NCBI GenBank assembly: GCA_035496935.1
Contig: DATJED010000019.1
Location: 1-64,000 of the forward strand
DNA from: Pseudopedobacter sp035496935
GTDB lineage: Bacteria; Bacteroidota; Bacteroidia; Sphingobacteriales; Sphingobacteriaceae
Length of the DNA stretch: 64,000 nucleotides
Direction of reading: 5' to 3'
This document shows positions 51,212-60,962 of this stretch, in pieces (the stretch's first letter is position 1; every line of letters starts with the position of its first letter). Made by a program: the position numbers and the translations under genes. Below the pieces are notes generated by a model that worked only from the letters and a program-made list of their open reading frames with translations, was not told where the DNA came from and ran no database searches.

Positions 51212-53116
51212 TTAATTTGTTTTAATAAGCATACATCGGCTTTTGTCAAACTTTTTTGCGGTTTCATAAAGATTAATAAAAGCGTCGTAACTGTCTGTTG
51301 GATAAACGCCTTCTTTGATAATCATCTTTCGTACGGTAAATAACTCTCCGTTTTTAAAAGCACTTTTAAGTTCATATGAACCAAAATCAAAATTTTTATT
51401 TACGCCAGAAGGGAGGGTTTCAACTTTATAGTTATCAGGGATTTTAATTTTAATAGTGTCAATATCCGTATAGCCCACGTTAATATACAATTCATTTTTT
51501 CGGTTCATTACCTCTTTAAGATTTCTTTTTGAGACATTAACCGGGTTTACATCAAAAATTAAATAGTTGCCGTTTGGCGTTCCATAATGTGTTGAAGCGA
51601 GTTCCAAATCTTCCGTCCATCTTGGGAATTTTTTTTCTTGTTCCAGATGGTAAGACAAGGTTTCAAAATCGGGAATGTCGCTATAAACTGATTTTATCCG
51701 CTCTTCTTTTTTAGATGGGCTAAGTGTTGTGAATCCTTCTCTGTTTTCATATTGGATACCCGAAAAGTAGGTTTTTATTTTGCCACTGAGGTTTCCGGAT
51801 GGCTGTAAACTAAAAGAAGCGTTTCTTTCCTGCAGGTTTTTATTCCATCTGTAAGTTGGTGTTTTTACCAATTCGCCACCTTCTTTTTTTATCAATAATG
51901 CTCGGCGACCCTGTGTAAACGATCCTAAAAAACCAAAAGGGGTATCTTTGCTGGTACATTCTAACCAAGTGGTGTCTTTGGCAAAGGGCAAACAAAGGAT
52001 AATATGATTTCCCTGGCTTATGCTGGCAAAATTTTCAAGGTAATCCAATTTCTCGCTTCCGGCGTTAATTTCGGTATAAATTGATTCAATACCTGCTACG
52101 TTCAAAAGTGCGGAAGTATAATTTACCAAAGCCTTGCAATCACCATAAGATAATGCATCCACTTCTGAAGCTTTCATGGGCTGAAAACCACCAATACCAA
52201 CCTGCACACTAACATAACGGTTTTTTTTCTGGGCATATTCATAAATAAGTTGTGCCGCTTCTTTTTGGGTTTTGCAGTCTTTTACTAAATCTTTAATTGT
52301 AGCAATGGTAGTTGCTGGCAAATCATCTCTGCCCGTTAAAAGTTTATCATAAACCCACTTGCCATAGCCTTTCCAATCTGTATATTCTCCGTCGATGCCG
52401 TCGTAAGAAAACTTAACCGGGCTGACTTGTAAATTCGGCAGTCTTTTATCTGCATTAATGCTATAAGGCTCGTATTTATTGGCTTTTACATTTTCCAAGG
52501 CCCACTTAATGCTTTCCATTTTTCCTTGTGGCGTTTTTTCAGGCTGGGCAATCTTAAACGCCTGGAAATTGATTTCATAATCGGGGCTTTTTACAATTTC
52601 ATAAGAGGCTTTTTCTAAACTTACGTTGTCTTCGCTTTGTGGCGACCATTTGGGTATAGCCAAAGTTTGGTTGCTCCTGATTTCGATAATCTCTTCTACA
52701 GTAACCGGATAACTAAGAATGACAGGTTTGTAATGTTTTAATCGGTCATCCTGAAAAAGTGTATAACCATCTATATAGCTACGATCTTCAAAATCAGCTT
52801 CTTTTACTTTTTTAATCAAAGTACCTCGGGCATCGTAAATATTTAAGCTTAAGCTTTTGATTTTTCTTGTTTTAGAGTAAAAAACTACCGTTTCAGCCAA
52901 ATCTTCGCCGGTTTGATTAAGTATGGTGGTTGCCCTTTTAATCTGGTAAACCATATTGGAGGGGGAGCTAATGGTGATTACCCGTTCATCAGTACGTACC
53001 ACCGCTTTTGCGTAGCTCTTTAAATCTTTAGGGATTAAAGCGACATCATAAGATTGTGCCTTTAAAAAAGACGTAAAACCTAAAAAAGCAATAAAAATGA
53101 AGATGGATTTTTTCAT
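51212..53116 (-). CDS. Secreted DUF3857/transglutaminase-like protein with intact Cys-His
   Basis: 634 residues; signal peptide ends FLKAQ (residue 21). The N-terminal DUF3857 domain covers residues ~30-220 and is followed by a transglutaminase-like core with LSYGDCKALVNYTSALL (Cys327), GNHIILCLPF (His371) and WLECTSKDTPFG, where the expected aspartate position reads Glu-Cys. The C-terminal ~230 residues are beta-rich. Cysteine and histidine suggest a catalytic papain-like peptidase or transglutaminase acting in the periplasm. It overlaps the stop of the upstream paralogue by 1 bp, so both form an operon. Confidence 0.78.
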   Translation of the reverse strand: MKKSIFIFIAFLGFTSFLKAQSYDVALIPKDLKSYAKAVVRTDERVITISSPSNMVYQIKRATTILNQTGEDLAETVVFYSKTRKIKSLSLNIYDARGTLIKKVKEADFEDRSYIDGYTLFQDDRLKHYKPVILSYPVTVEEIIEIRSNQTLAIPKWSPQSEDNVSLEKASYEIVKSPDYEINFQAFKIAQPEKTPQGKMESIKWALENVKANKYEPYSINADKRLPNLQVSPVKFSYDGIDGEYTDWKGYGKWVYDKLLTGRDDLPATTIATIKDLVKDCKTQKEAAQLIYEYAQKKNRYVSVQVGIGGFQPMKASEVDALSYGDCKALVNYTSALLNVAGIESIYTEINAGSEKLDYLENFASISQGNHIILCLPFAKDTTWLECTSKDTPFGFLGSFTQGRRALLIKKEGGELVKTPTYRWNKNLQERNASFSLQPSGNLSGKIKTYFSGIQYENREGFTTLSPSKKEERIKSVYSDIPDFETLSYHLEQEKKFPRWTEDLELASTHYGTPNGNYLIFDVNPVNVSKRNLKEVMNRKNELYINVGYTDIDTIKIKIPDNYKVETLPSGVNKNFDFGSYELKSAFKNGELFTVRKMIIKEGVYPTDSYDAFINLYETAKKFDKSRCMLIKTN

Positions 53117-55089
53117 TATTTTTTACTGATAATAATGTTTGACTTATTGCTTTGGACGATTTTATTATAAAGCTCTTTAAGATAAGGATATTCCGTTCCT
53201 GGAATTTCAGCTTTGTCGATAGTAAAAAATTCGGACACCGTAATTAGGTTGCTATTTAAAACATCACTTTTGAAAACGTACTTTCCGCTATTTTCCGGAA
53301 GTCGTAAAGCCACAGAAGTAGGCAACAGTTTCACCTCATAATTTTCGGGAATCTCTAATTGAAAAATAGTGGAAAAATCTTTTTGTGCGCCAAAGTCAAT
53401 GGGATATATCCGTTCGTTCAGTTTAAATGGGTTTTCGGTTGTTTTGTTAAATATAAATGGATTGATGGACAATGTTTTGCTATCCATCGCATCAAAAGCT
53501 TTAATTACTACTTCGTATTCTTCGGTAAGCGATGAATCCAATGAATCTAGGTTGCTAATTGTGTAGTTTTTGATTTTTAAATTAGGATTTTTTTCATCTA
53601 AATTTTCGATGTATTCATCGCTCGAAGCAAATTCTTTTATTTTTTTTCTCCTATAAAACGCTTGATAGTCCGACGTTCTAATGGTTATTTTCCCGGTAAA
53701 ATTTCCGGTGGAGTCTAATTTAAGCTTAACATAATCTAGCTGTTTGTACTTTTTGTTTGGGGTCAAATTAACCCAATAACACGAATCTTTACCTATTGCT
53801 CGGCCTTCTTTATTTAAGCACCTAAAAGGCAACACTCCAAACGGTAGGTCTTTATCAGTGGCATCTAACAGGAAAGATTCCTTGTTTAGATTAACCTTGG
53901 CAATTACGTAGTTAAATTCGCTCATTACCGGAAAAAGCTTTGTGGGTACGCCATTTTCACGAGTAGAAACTAAAACCGGGTCAGTATTTATTCCGGCATA
54001 TTGCAAAGCGCCAATTAACGCTAAATTAATATCGCCAACATTACCTGTGCGGGTTTCGTAAGCTTTTTTCAATCCTTTTTCAGCGTATTTGCCATAGTAT
54101 TCGTCCCAGCGATACCAGCCTTTTACAAGGTCATACACGTCTCTGGCCAAATCTTTTTGGTTTTTATTGCTGGCCTGTAATTTTAAAATCTGGTCTTTAA
54201 AAAGTTCCGAATGCCTTTTTATCTGTACGCCAAAGTCGGCGTCTGTTTTTAGTTCCCGATAGATGTCCTGCCAGGTTTTGGTGATATGTTGAACTCTTCC
54301 GTCAAAATACTTAATCTCCATTAACTCGAACCTAATCGCCGACGAGAAATTTTTAGAAGCCGTCATATAATCTTCTTCTACAAAAGCTGGAATGTCTTTC
54401 ATCCCAAACTTCATTAAAGAACAGTCGGCCACACCACCTCCAATTTTAAAGCAGTCTTTTATCAGTTCTGCATTTTGCCGATCCAGCTTCTTAAAACCAA
54501 AAAGAGCGATGTTGTAATTATAATTGCCCGGAATTTTTGCCCAATAGTCGCTTTCTATTTTAGGGATGTCTGATTGAAATTCCCAATTATGGAAATTGAA
54601 TATAAACGGACTTTCTAAAGTGTATTGATACTCAATAATGCTTCCTACCTTTACGTTTGGAAACGTAAATTTCTTGCGCTCGTAATAATCACTAACTTTT
54701 TCTGTATAAATCTTATTATGTTCAAGGGACGTATGTTGGGGCAACCCATTTTCGAGGTTGGTAGTTGTAGCCTGGATGTCTCTGACAATTTCCATAGAAC
54801 TCTCGGATCTTCTTAATGGAATAACAATATTCGCCTGATCGAGACCTTTGTTGCTTAATATCTTAATCTTAACGTGATAGGTAAACACTAAGCCGGTATT
54901 TTCGCGTTCAGAAATATAAGCACTACCAAATTCCTTGATTACGTAAGCGTCTGCGGTAGAATCTTTTGAATAGCTGGTTTGTGCTAAATGGAATCCTTCC
55001 TCAATTCCAAAGGGAAAGTTCCCTTCTTCTTGGGCAGATACAGGGAAATACCCTATACATAGTAAAATTAATAGGTAGAATTTACGCAT
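53116..55089 (-). CDS. Secreted DUF3857/transglutaminase-like protein lacking the catalytic Cys
   Basis: 657 residues; signal peptide ends PVSAQ (residue 20). The architecture equals that of its downstream partner: DUF3857 domain, transglutaminase-like core, beta-rich C-terminus. In the core, residues 349-355 read GNVGDIN where the partner has YGDCKAL, so the nucleophile is absent, and the His position reads FNYVIAK. It is therefore probably a binding or scaffold protein, not an enzyme. The two ORFs overlap by 1 bp and lie between the Old Yellow Enzyme gene and a large barrel gene on the same strand. Confidence 0.75.
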   Translation of the reverse strand: MRKFYLLILLCIGYFPVSAQEEGNFPFGIEEGFHLAQTSYSKDSTADAYVIKEFGSAYISERENTGLVFTYHVKIKILSNKGLDQANIVIPLRRSESSMEIVRDIQATTTNLENGLPQHTSLEHNKIYTEKVSDYYERKKFTFPNVKVGSIIEYQYTLESPFIFNFHNWEFQSDIPKIESDYWAKIPGNYNYNIALFGFKKLDRQNAELIKDCFKIGGGVADCSLMKFGMKDIPAFVEEDYMTASKNFSSAIRFELMEIKYFDGRVQHITKTWQDIYRELKTDADFGVQIKRHSELFKDQILKLQASNKNQKDLARDVYDLVKGWYRWDEYYGKYAEKGLKKAYETRTGNVGDINLALIGALQYAGINTDPVLVSTRENGVPTKLFPVMSEFNYVIAKVNLNKESFLLDATDKDLPFGVLPFRCLNKEGRAIGKDSCYWVNLTPNKKYKQLDYVKLKLDSTGNFTGKITIRTSDYQAFYRRKKIKEFASSDEYIENLDEKNPNLKIKNYTISNLDSLDSSLTEEYEVVIKAFDAMDSKTLSINPFIFNKTTENPFKLNERIYPIDFGAQKDFSTIFQLEIPENYEVKLLPTSVALRLPENSGKYVFKSDVLNSNLITVSEFFTIDKAEIPGTEYPYLKELYNKIVQSNKSNIIISKK

Positions 55090-55208
55090 AGAAATTTAGG
55101 TTTGGTATAACAAAGATATTATCTCAAACCATAAATCTTTCTTTTTAAGAAATTATTTTTGGATAACCCCAGCTTCTTTCACCTGCCATGATGTTTTCAA
55201 CCGATTTT

Positions 55209-57935
55209 TTACTGTGTAGTAGTTTTATTAAACTTAATGGTATAAGTCAATAAAAAGTATCGTTTTAAAGCCATAAACTGGTTATCAACAATTGAGTTTG
55301 TGCCGGCATACCTATACGAAGTGATGTTTTGGTTCAGCAGATCGTAGCAAGAAAGTTTAATTTCTCCACGGTCTTTTTTAAACATTTGCATAGCTACACT
55401 TAGGTTTAACAAGTTGCTGCTTTTTTGAAATCCGCTGCCGGCATTCGGGTTGTACTGGTAAGCATAATTACCGTCCCAATAAATTTTCTTAGGCCAACGG
55501 ATGGTATAGCGGGTATCAAAACTATGTGTGGTAAAACTGATGTCTTTATAGTCTTTTACAGAATAGCGGGTAAACTGCGGGGAAACACCATAAGATGGGC
55601 TTAGCTCAACTTTGTCTTTCCAGTTAATGTTAAAGCGGGTTGAAACATAACCATACCAATTGTTTTGATAGCCTTCTTTTTGGTTGAAAATAAAAAAATC
55701 TCTACGGTTACTGATATAAAAATATGGGTTAAAACTGATTTGCCAATCATTTACCTTTTTAAACCTTTTGCCTCCGCCAATGTAAACGCCAAAGTTATAT
55801 CTGCCATTGCGGTTTACCGGTGTTGCGGTAGTAGCTCCCTCAGGACTATAAGTTCTTATTGTGGTCACGCTGTTTTCTTCAAAACTGGCATTTGCTCCAG
55901 AATAAATATTGATTTGCGATGCCGAGAAATATTTGTTGTAATTTAAATTTAAGTTATGACTTTTTGAGGGCTTTAAATTTGGGTTCCCGGTAAAGGAATA
56001 TAGCTGAGAGCTTTGAATGGTATTGGGCTGTAAGTTATAAATAGACGGCTGGTTGATGTTTACATTGTAAGAAAGTGTATAATCATAAACTCTCAATCGG
56101 CCGGAAGGCAGTAGGTTAAAATAGTTTTGATTTAGGTCGGGAATCCCTTCGTTAAATTTATTTTTTATCTGTAACCATTCTGTAGCTAAACCCAGTTCCA
56201 AAGATATTTTTTTGGTGAATTTATAAGTGATTCCCGCTTTCGCTCTTTCTGTCCATTGGTTGCGGTTTAGGTCAGAGCTTTGATCATCCAAAAACACATC
56301 ATATTGTTGGGTCTGCGGGTTTAAATCATATGTCAAAACCTCCCGCCCGTTCAAATTGTACCGCCCGGTTAACGATATATCACCTGTTAGTTTTTCTGTA
56401 AACGGGTAGCGATAGCCCGCCTCTAGGCTTACCGAAGCTGATTTGTTGTCGTTTCCTATTCGTCGTCGGACGTTTTCGGAATTGATGTTGGAGGTAAAAG
56501 ATGTTAAATCAAAATTGTTGTAATTGAGCGATTGGTCTGGATTGATGCTCAAATTATGACTGATATTCAGAGATTCTCCTTTTTTCTTTAACCTTTTGTA
56601 ATAACTAAAAGACTGCTCGAATTGTGTACGATTGTAATTGTTTGCATTATTACCGATGGTATTATTTAACGCACTGTCGGCATTAAATCTATCAGACGAA
56701 TTATCTCCCGAACTACGGTCCTCGGAAAAATTGAGTTTTGGCGCATATCTTATTTTAACCGTAGTATCCGGATTCCACTCCACCAATCCGCTGATGTTAT
56801 GCTTGTTCTCAATTCTGTTGGAACTGTTGACATTGTTCGAAAAAACAGTATCGGAAGTTAAAAATTGCTGATTAAAGGAACTTTGATTGTTTACATTATC
56901 GCTATGATTGTAAAAGTAAATCAGGTTTAATTTGAGTTTTTTCCCATAATCGTTGTTAAGGTTGAAACCACCCGAAAATACTTTTTCTATCCCTCCGCCC
57001 CAGTTGTTTCCGCCTAAATTTACTGAGCCATCGTATAAAGCATCCCGGCCACTTCTGTTAAAACCTCCCATTTCGCTCAAATCATTTCTGGAAAAACCGG
57101 TTTTATTGAGGTTATTGCCTACGCCAATTACGCTTACCTGCAAAGTATCTCTAAACATATTAAACAGCCCGCCACTCTCGAACCTGTCGCTGCTTCCGCC
57201 ACCGGCATAAAGTTTACCAAAAATGCTTTTCTTAAACTTCTTTTTAAATTTTAAGTTGATGATTTTGCTCACATTTGCGTCCTCAATCAAATGGTCAGGG
57301 TCGTCTTCTCTATCATCATAAACCTGTATTTTGTCTAATAAATCGGCATCAATATTTTTGGAAGCCAAACGTGGATCGTTTCCAAAAAACTCTTTTCCAT
57401 CAACTTTTAGTTTTGAAACGTTTTTGCCTTGGTAGGTGATGGTGCCATCGTTATCAACCTGTATGCCGGGCAATTTTTTCAGTAATTCTTCTACCACGGC
57501 GTTTGGCCTTACTTTAAAAGCTTCCACATTAAAATTGATGGTGTCTTTATCTACCACTATTGGGGGCCTTTCGCTAGAAACAACAACTTCGCCCAAAGCG
57601 TGAGACTTAAACTCCATTTTTATGGTACCAAAATCAAAAGTTTCATTTTGTTTGAGCTTTAAAACCTTTACAAAATTCTCGTAACCCATCATCGACGCTA
57701 TTAGAACAATCGATTGCTCGGAGGGCATGTTTTTTAAATGGAATTCGCCGGTTTTAGTTGTGGATGTATAAGCAACAAAAGAAGAATCTTTTAGATAGCT
57801 AACGCTAATGGTAACCATTTCCATAGCCGAGTTGTCTGTGGCATCAATGATTTTTCCCTTAATTTCTGAGCGGTTTTGGGCATTTGTAATAAAGCAAGCA
57901 AAAATTAGGATGATTGCGGGTAAGATTTTTTTCAC
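55209..57935 (-). CDS. Outer-membrane beta-barrel protein with N-terminal carboxypeptidase-regulatory-like domain
   Basis: 908 residues; signal peptide ends FITNAQ (residue 19). Residues ~22-110 are a carboxypeptidase-regulatory-like domain (IKGKIIDATDNSAMEMVTISV). A TonB-receptor-like plug follows (RPNAVVEELLKKLPGIQVDNDGTITYQGKNVSKLKVDGKEFFGNDPRLASKNIDADLLDKIQVYD), then a long barrel matching the OMP_b-brl_3 group. It lacks a SusD partner. The gene is 119 bp upstream of the DUF3857 pair on the same strand. They may work together, for example in uptake or modification of peptides; that is inference from gene order. Confidence 0.82.
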   Translation of the reverse strand: MKKILPAIILIFACFITNAQNRSEIKGKIIDATDNSAMEMVTISVSYLKDSSFVAYTSTTKTGEFHLKNMPSEQSIVLIASMMGYENFVKVLKLKQNETFDFGTIKMEFKSHALGEVVVSSERPPIVVDKDTINFNVEAFKVRPNAVVEELLKKLPGIQVDNDGTITYQGKNVSKLKVDGKEFFGNDPRLASKNIDADLLDKIQVYDDREDDPDHLIEDANVSKIINLKFKKKFKKSIFGKLYAGGGSSDRFESGGLFNMFRDTLQVSVIGVGNNLNKTGFSRNDLSEMGGFNRSGRDALYDGSVNLGGNNWGGGIEKVFSGGFNLNNDYGKKLKLNLIYFYNHSDNVNNQSSFNQQFLTSDTVFSNNVNSSNRIENKHNISGLVEWNPDTTVKIRYAPKLNFSEDRSSGDNSSDRFNADSALNNTIGNNANNYNRTQFEQSFSYYKRLKKKGESLNISHNLSINPDQSLNYNNFDLTSFTSNINSENVRRRIGNDNKSASVSLEAGYRYPFTEKLTGDISLTGRYNLNGREVLTYDLNPQTQQYDVFLDDQSSDLNRNQWTERAKAGITYKFTKKISLELGLATEWLQIKNKFNEGIPDLNQNYFNLLPSGRLRVYDYTLSYNVNINQPSIYNLQPNTIQSSQLYSFTGNPNLKPSKSHNLNLNYNKYFSASQINIYSGANASFEENSVTTIRTYSPEGATTATPVNRNGRYNFGVYIGGGKRFKKVNDWQISFNPYFYISNRRDFFIFNQKEGYQNNWYGYVSTRFNINWKDKVELSPSYGVSPQFTRYSVKDYKDISFTTHSFDTRYTIRWPKKIYWDGNYAYQYNPNAGSGFQKSSNLLNLSVAMQMFKKDRGEIKLSCYDLLNQNITSYRYAGTNSIVDNQFMALKRYFLLTYTIKFNKTTTQ

Positions 57936-58044
57936 TAGTTGATGTATAAAATAGGTTTAACGTGTTTGAGGAAAATAAATTGGGCTAAAAGTATGATTTT
58001 ATTAATTATAAAGAACTTTTTAAAAGTTAAATATTTGTTAATAT

Positions 58045-58839
58045 TTATTTTGATGAACGGGATAAAGCTGGCAGAAATTTGTCCATATCTTTTGCTTTGC
58101 CCTGTACAGAAATTTCTGAAAGGCTATCTACACCTAAGCTCTCGAAGCTTTGGACTTGGTTTTTTCCGAGGATGAGTTTGCTTTTATTTTTAAGCATGTA
58201 CCTGAAAACATTTACCACGCTATTTTCCATAGTTATTGAATTTGCCTGCTCAGCAGAAATTTTTAATGTATCAACATTAACGTCTTTAGCCGTTAAGCCA
58301 GCTCTTGTCACATTTACAGATAACTCTTTATTGCTCATTTTGGTTAATGTATAATTTCCAGCATTCAAGTTCAGCGAATGGAGATCCCTATTATTTATTG
58401 AAATTAAGGTTTTGCCTTGGTCAAAATTACCCATGTTTTCTCCATGCGGCTTAAAAAGCGAGACATAAAGCGTATCGTTTTTTATTTTTGTTTTAACAAT
58501 ATCTTCATATCCCTCCAAAATCTTAAGTGAATTGGTGCTTTGTGTACCGGTAAATTCAATTTGTGCATCCCAACCTATAAATAAAATCCCGTTTTTATAT
58601 TCTTCTGGTGTATTAGACGTAATTTTGGTTAAATCACTTTCTCTCATTACATATAAATTCCCATCAATAACGGCGTTTTTAAACGCAGGTAAGGAAATAG
58701 ATGTGAATTTTTGATGATTATGACGGATCTGAAAAAAAATTCCCTTAACAAATTGTTGCTTTAGTAGGTAAGCGTAAGCACCCATAGAAAGAGGTACGCA
58801 GGCAAATAAAACTATAAATAATTTTGTACTAGTTTTCAT
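58045..58839 (-). CDS. Secreted GIN/DUF2807-like beta-helical protein
   Basis: 264 residues with an N-terminal hydrophobic anchor (KLFIVLFACVPLSMGAYAYLL). The rest consists of repeated short strands (TLISINNRDLHSLNLNAGNYTLTKMSNKELSVNVTRAGLTAKDVNVDTLKISAEQANSITMENS), the pattern of a beta-helix like DUF2807 head-GIN domains. Function unknown. It is the last gene of the ABC-permease-GntR cluster (31 bp after the GntR gene) and may be its target or sensor. Confidence 0.6.
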   Translation of the reverse strand: MKTSTKLFIVLFACVPLSMGAYAYLLKQQFVKGIFFQIRHNHQKFTSISLPAFKNAVIDGNLYVMRESDLTKITSNTPEEYKNGILFIGWDAQIEFTGTQSTNSLKILEGYEDIVKTKIKNDTLYVSLFKPHGENMGNFDQGKTLISINNRDLHSLNLNAGNYTLTKMSNKELSVNVTRAGLTAKDVNVDTLKISAEQANSITMENSVVNVFRYMLKNKSKLILGKNQVQSFESLGVDSLSEISVQGKAKDMDKFLPALSRSSK

Positions 58840-58846
58840 TTAAATA

Positions 58847-58880
58847 AGTTTAAAGTTCAGGGTTGAAAGTTTAAAGTTTG
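58847..58880. repeat. Heptamer array on the complementary strand
   Basis: On the minus strand the units are ACTTTAA, ACTTTCA, ACCCTGA, ACTTTAA. It overlaps the GntR stop codon at 58871. Confidence 0.65.
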
Positions 58881-59233
58881 TTGTGTTTTTTATATTGATC
58901 CTCTATCTCAGAAAAATCAATTTTTAGCATTTGCATTTTTTTAAAAAGTTCGGGCAATTCTTCTTTTAAAAAAGTTTCTTTCCGCACTTCCAAAATTTTA
59001 GCTGCGGAATTGGTTTGGGCGAAGAAGCCCATGCCTCTTTTGGTGAAAATAATATCCTGTTGTTGCAAATAATCGTAAGCTCGCATTACCGTATTTGGGT
59101 TAACCTCTAAAGCAACCGCCAGCTCACGCACCGAAGGGATTTTTTCCTCTTCTTTATAATCTTCCAACTGTATCTTGTCGCACACGTAATCTGCAATTTG
59201 CAGATAGATGGCTTGGTTGTTATTAAAATCCAT
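58871..59233 (-). CDS. GntR-family regulator, YtrA subfamily
   Basis: 120 residues, the short YtrA type. The winged-helix DNA-binding domain is IYLQIADYVCDKI...EEEKIPSVRELAVALEVNPNTVMRAYDYLQQQDIIFTKRGMGFF. A short C-terminal helical tail (about 40 residues) serves for dimerisation. YtrA-type regulators typically repress an ABC transporter operon that contains them. Here the regulator is the third gene, after ATPase and permease, with a 6-bp gap. The perfect palindrome at 60963-60988, upstream of the ATPase gene, is the expected operator. Confidence 0.9.
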   Translation of the reverse strand: MDFNNNQAIYLQIADYVCDKIQLEDYKEEEKIPSVRELAVALEVNPNTVMRAYDYLQQQDIIFTKRGMGFFAQTNSAAKILEVRKETFLKEELPELFKKMQMLKIDFSEIEDQYKKHNKL

Positions 59234-59239
59234 AATTTG

Positions 59240-60112
59240 TTAATTGATTTCCGATTCTTTTAATCTAAACCAGATGATTAGCCACATAAACGGAACCGAA
59301 ATACATAGCAAAACAAAAAACCATACTTTTTGGTAGGATGGTAATTCTAAATATAGCGAAGTGTTTTCAGCAAAATATAGAACATTAGAAAAAGGAGTTC
59401 CGCTTTCTCTTCCGGTTAAAAACTGTTTTTCTTTAATAGTTTTTGTATTTATTAGTACCAAATCATCATCGTAACTTCTTTTATGTATCGTTATTGTTCT
59501 TGTATCGTTAAATGAGCGTGGCAGAAACTGATTTAAAATTTTCGGATAAAAATAGATACCCCCAAAAAAAAGTAGACAAAGTGTAACCACAGATTTTACT
59601 ACCTTATATTGCCTAAAATATACCGACAATAATAAAACCATCGACTGTAAAAGATAGAAAAGCGCTAAAAATACAACTTGCATTTTATCTACATCAAAAA
59701 TATATGCCTCATTTAGGTGACCCATGTAGTTATTGTCAACATAATTTGCTAACCTAAGCATTGGGTAAACGGTGATTAAATAGATTATTGGAAACAGAAT
59801 GGTTCCATAAACAACAGCGCAGATTAATTTTTCGAGCGTTGTTGTAGGAAGCATAAAAATATTTGTTCTTCCCTTGGCGGTATCTAGGTTTGAGAACAAC
59901 GTTAGCGTAAATAAGCACCCAAAAGAAAGCAGTCCGATACCTAAGAAAGCGCCTTGGTTATCTTTACGAAACCCGGAATAATCGGTAACGGACATAAAAA
60001 AAACGAAACTCATAATCCCTATCATGGCCAAAGTGCCAAACAGGTACAATTTCTTGTTCTCTATAAACTGCTTCTTTATTAGTAAGCCAATTCTTGTAAA
60101 AGATAATTCCAT
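59240..60112 (-). CDS. ABC transporter permease-like membrane protein
   Basis: 290 residues with about six transmembrane helices (for example LYLFGTLAMIGIMSFVFFMSV, LIPIIYLITVYPMLRL and the C-terminal VWFFVLLCISVPFMWLIIWF). No close family was recognised. Position between an ABC ATPase (4 bp upstream) and a GntR regulator (6 bp downstream) identifies it as the membrane partner of the transporter. The substrate is unknown; YtrA-linked transporters are often induced by cell-wall-active antibiotics or have lipid roles. Confidence 0.75.
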   Translation of the reverse strand: MELSFTRIGLLIKKQFIENKKLYLFGTLAMIGIMSFVFFMSVTDYSGFRKDNQGAFLGIGLLSFGCLFTLTLFSNLDTAKGRTNIFMLPTTTLEKLICAVVYGTILFPIIYLITVYPMLRLANYVDNNYMGHLNEAYIFDVDKMQVVFLALFYLLQSMVLLLSVYFRQYKVVKSVVTLCLLFFGGIYFYPKILNQFLPRSFNDTRTITIHKRSYDDDLVLINTKTIKEKQFLTGRESGTPFSNVLYFAENTSLYLELPSYQKVWFFVLLCISVPFMWLIIWFRLKESEIN

Positions 60113-60116
60113 ATTG

Positions 60117-60950
60117 TTAATCGTTAAAAAGTGAAATCATTTGTTGTTTCTCTGAGGATAGGGCGTTAAAAAACATTTCCATATCTAAGCGGGTATGTTC
60201 GTTATGTAGGTTTTTGGCTACTATTGCATGACCTTTTAAAGCACCTTCGCTATAAATCAGGTTTTCAACTTCGGTTAACTGCATTACTTGTTTAAATGCA
60301 AGTTTTTGAGTGATATTTTCTACTGATTGGTCAAAAATGATGTGTTCATCTTCCAAAACCAAAACATGGTCAATCAAACTGTCCAAATCTTTTACTTGAT
60401 GGGTACTAATGATTATCAATTGATGGGGTTGCAAAGCACCGGCAATAATTTTACGGAACTGTTTTTTAGACGGAATATCTAAGCCGTTGGTGGGTTCATC
60501 CATTAGCAAAACTTTGGTTTGTGTGGCTAGGGCAAAGCTAATCATCACTTTTTTCTTTTGTCCAAAGCTCATTCCCTGCAAGCTATTGTTTATTGGGATG
60601 TTAAATTCTGCCAAATAACTGTTGAATAATTCTTCGTTAAAATTTGGATAAAAAGGAGCGTTGGTCTTCAAAAAGTTTTTGATTGCTACGTTAGGCAAAT
60701 CAAATTCTTCGGGAAGTAAATAAATCTCCTGCAAAAATTTTGTGTGCCTATGGGATGGTATATGTTGATTTACCGAAATTTTTCCCTGCTGAGGAAAAAG
60801 CAAACCGCAGATTTGATAAAGCAGGCTACTTTTGCCAGCACCGTTTTTGCCCAATAAGCCATAAATATTGCCGGCCTTTAAAGAAAGGGACAGGTTTTGT
60901 AACACCTTGTGTTTTTTATAGGCGAAAGAAAGTTGATTGATTTCTATCAT
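60117..60950 (-). CDS. ABC transporter ATP-binding protein
   Basis: 277 residues from ATG 60950 (MIEINQLSFAYKKHKVLQNLSLSLKAG). The frame extends to 61019, but those residues cross the operator palindrome and are rejected. Walker A GLLGKNGAGKSSL, signature LQGMSFGQKKKVMISFAL (departing from LSGGQ), Walker B KVLLMDEPTNGLD and the H-loop STHQVK are present. It powers the permease encoded next. First gene of the operon ATPase-permease-GntR-secreted protein. Confidence 0.9.
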   Translation of the reverse strand: MIEINQLSFAYKKHKVLQNLSLSLKAGNIYGLLGKNGAGKSSLLYQICGLLFPQQGKISVNQHIPSHRHTKFLQEIYLLPEEFDLPNVAIKNFLKTNAPFYPNFNEELFNSYLAEFNIPINNSLQGMSFGQKKKVMISFALATQTKVLLMDEPTNGLDIPSKKQFRKIIAGALQPHQLIIISTHQVKDLDSLIDHVLVLEDEHIIFDQSVENITQKLAFKQVMQLTEVENLIYSEGALKGHAIVAKNLHNEHTRLDMEMFFNALSSEKQQMISLFND

Positions 60951-60962
60951 TTTACAAACGTT

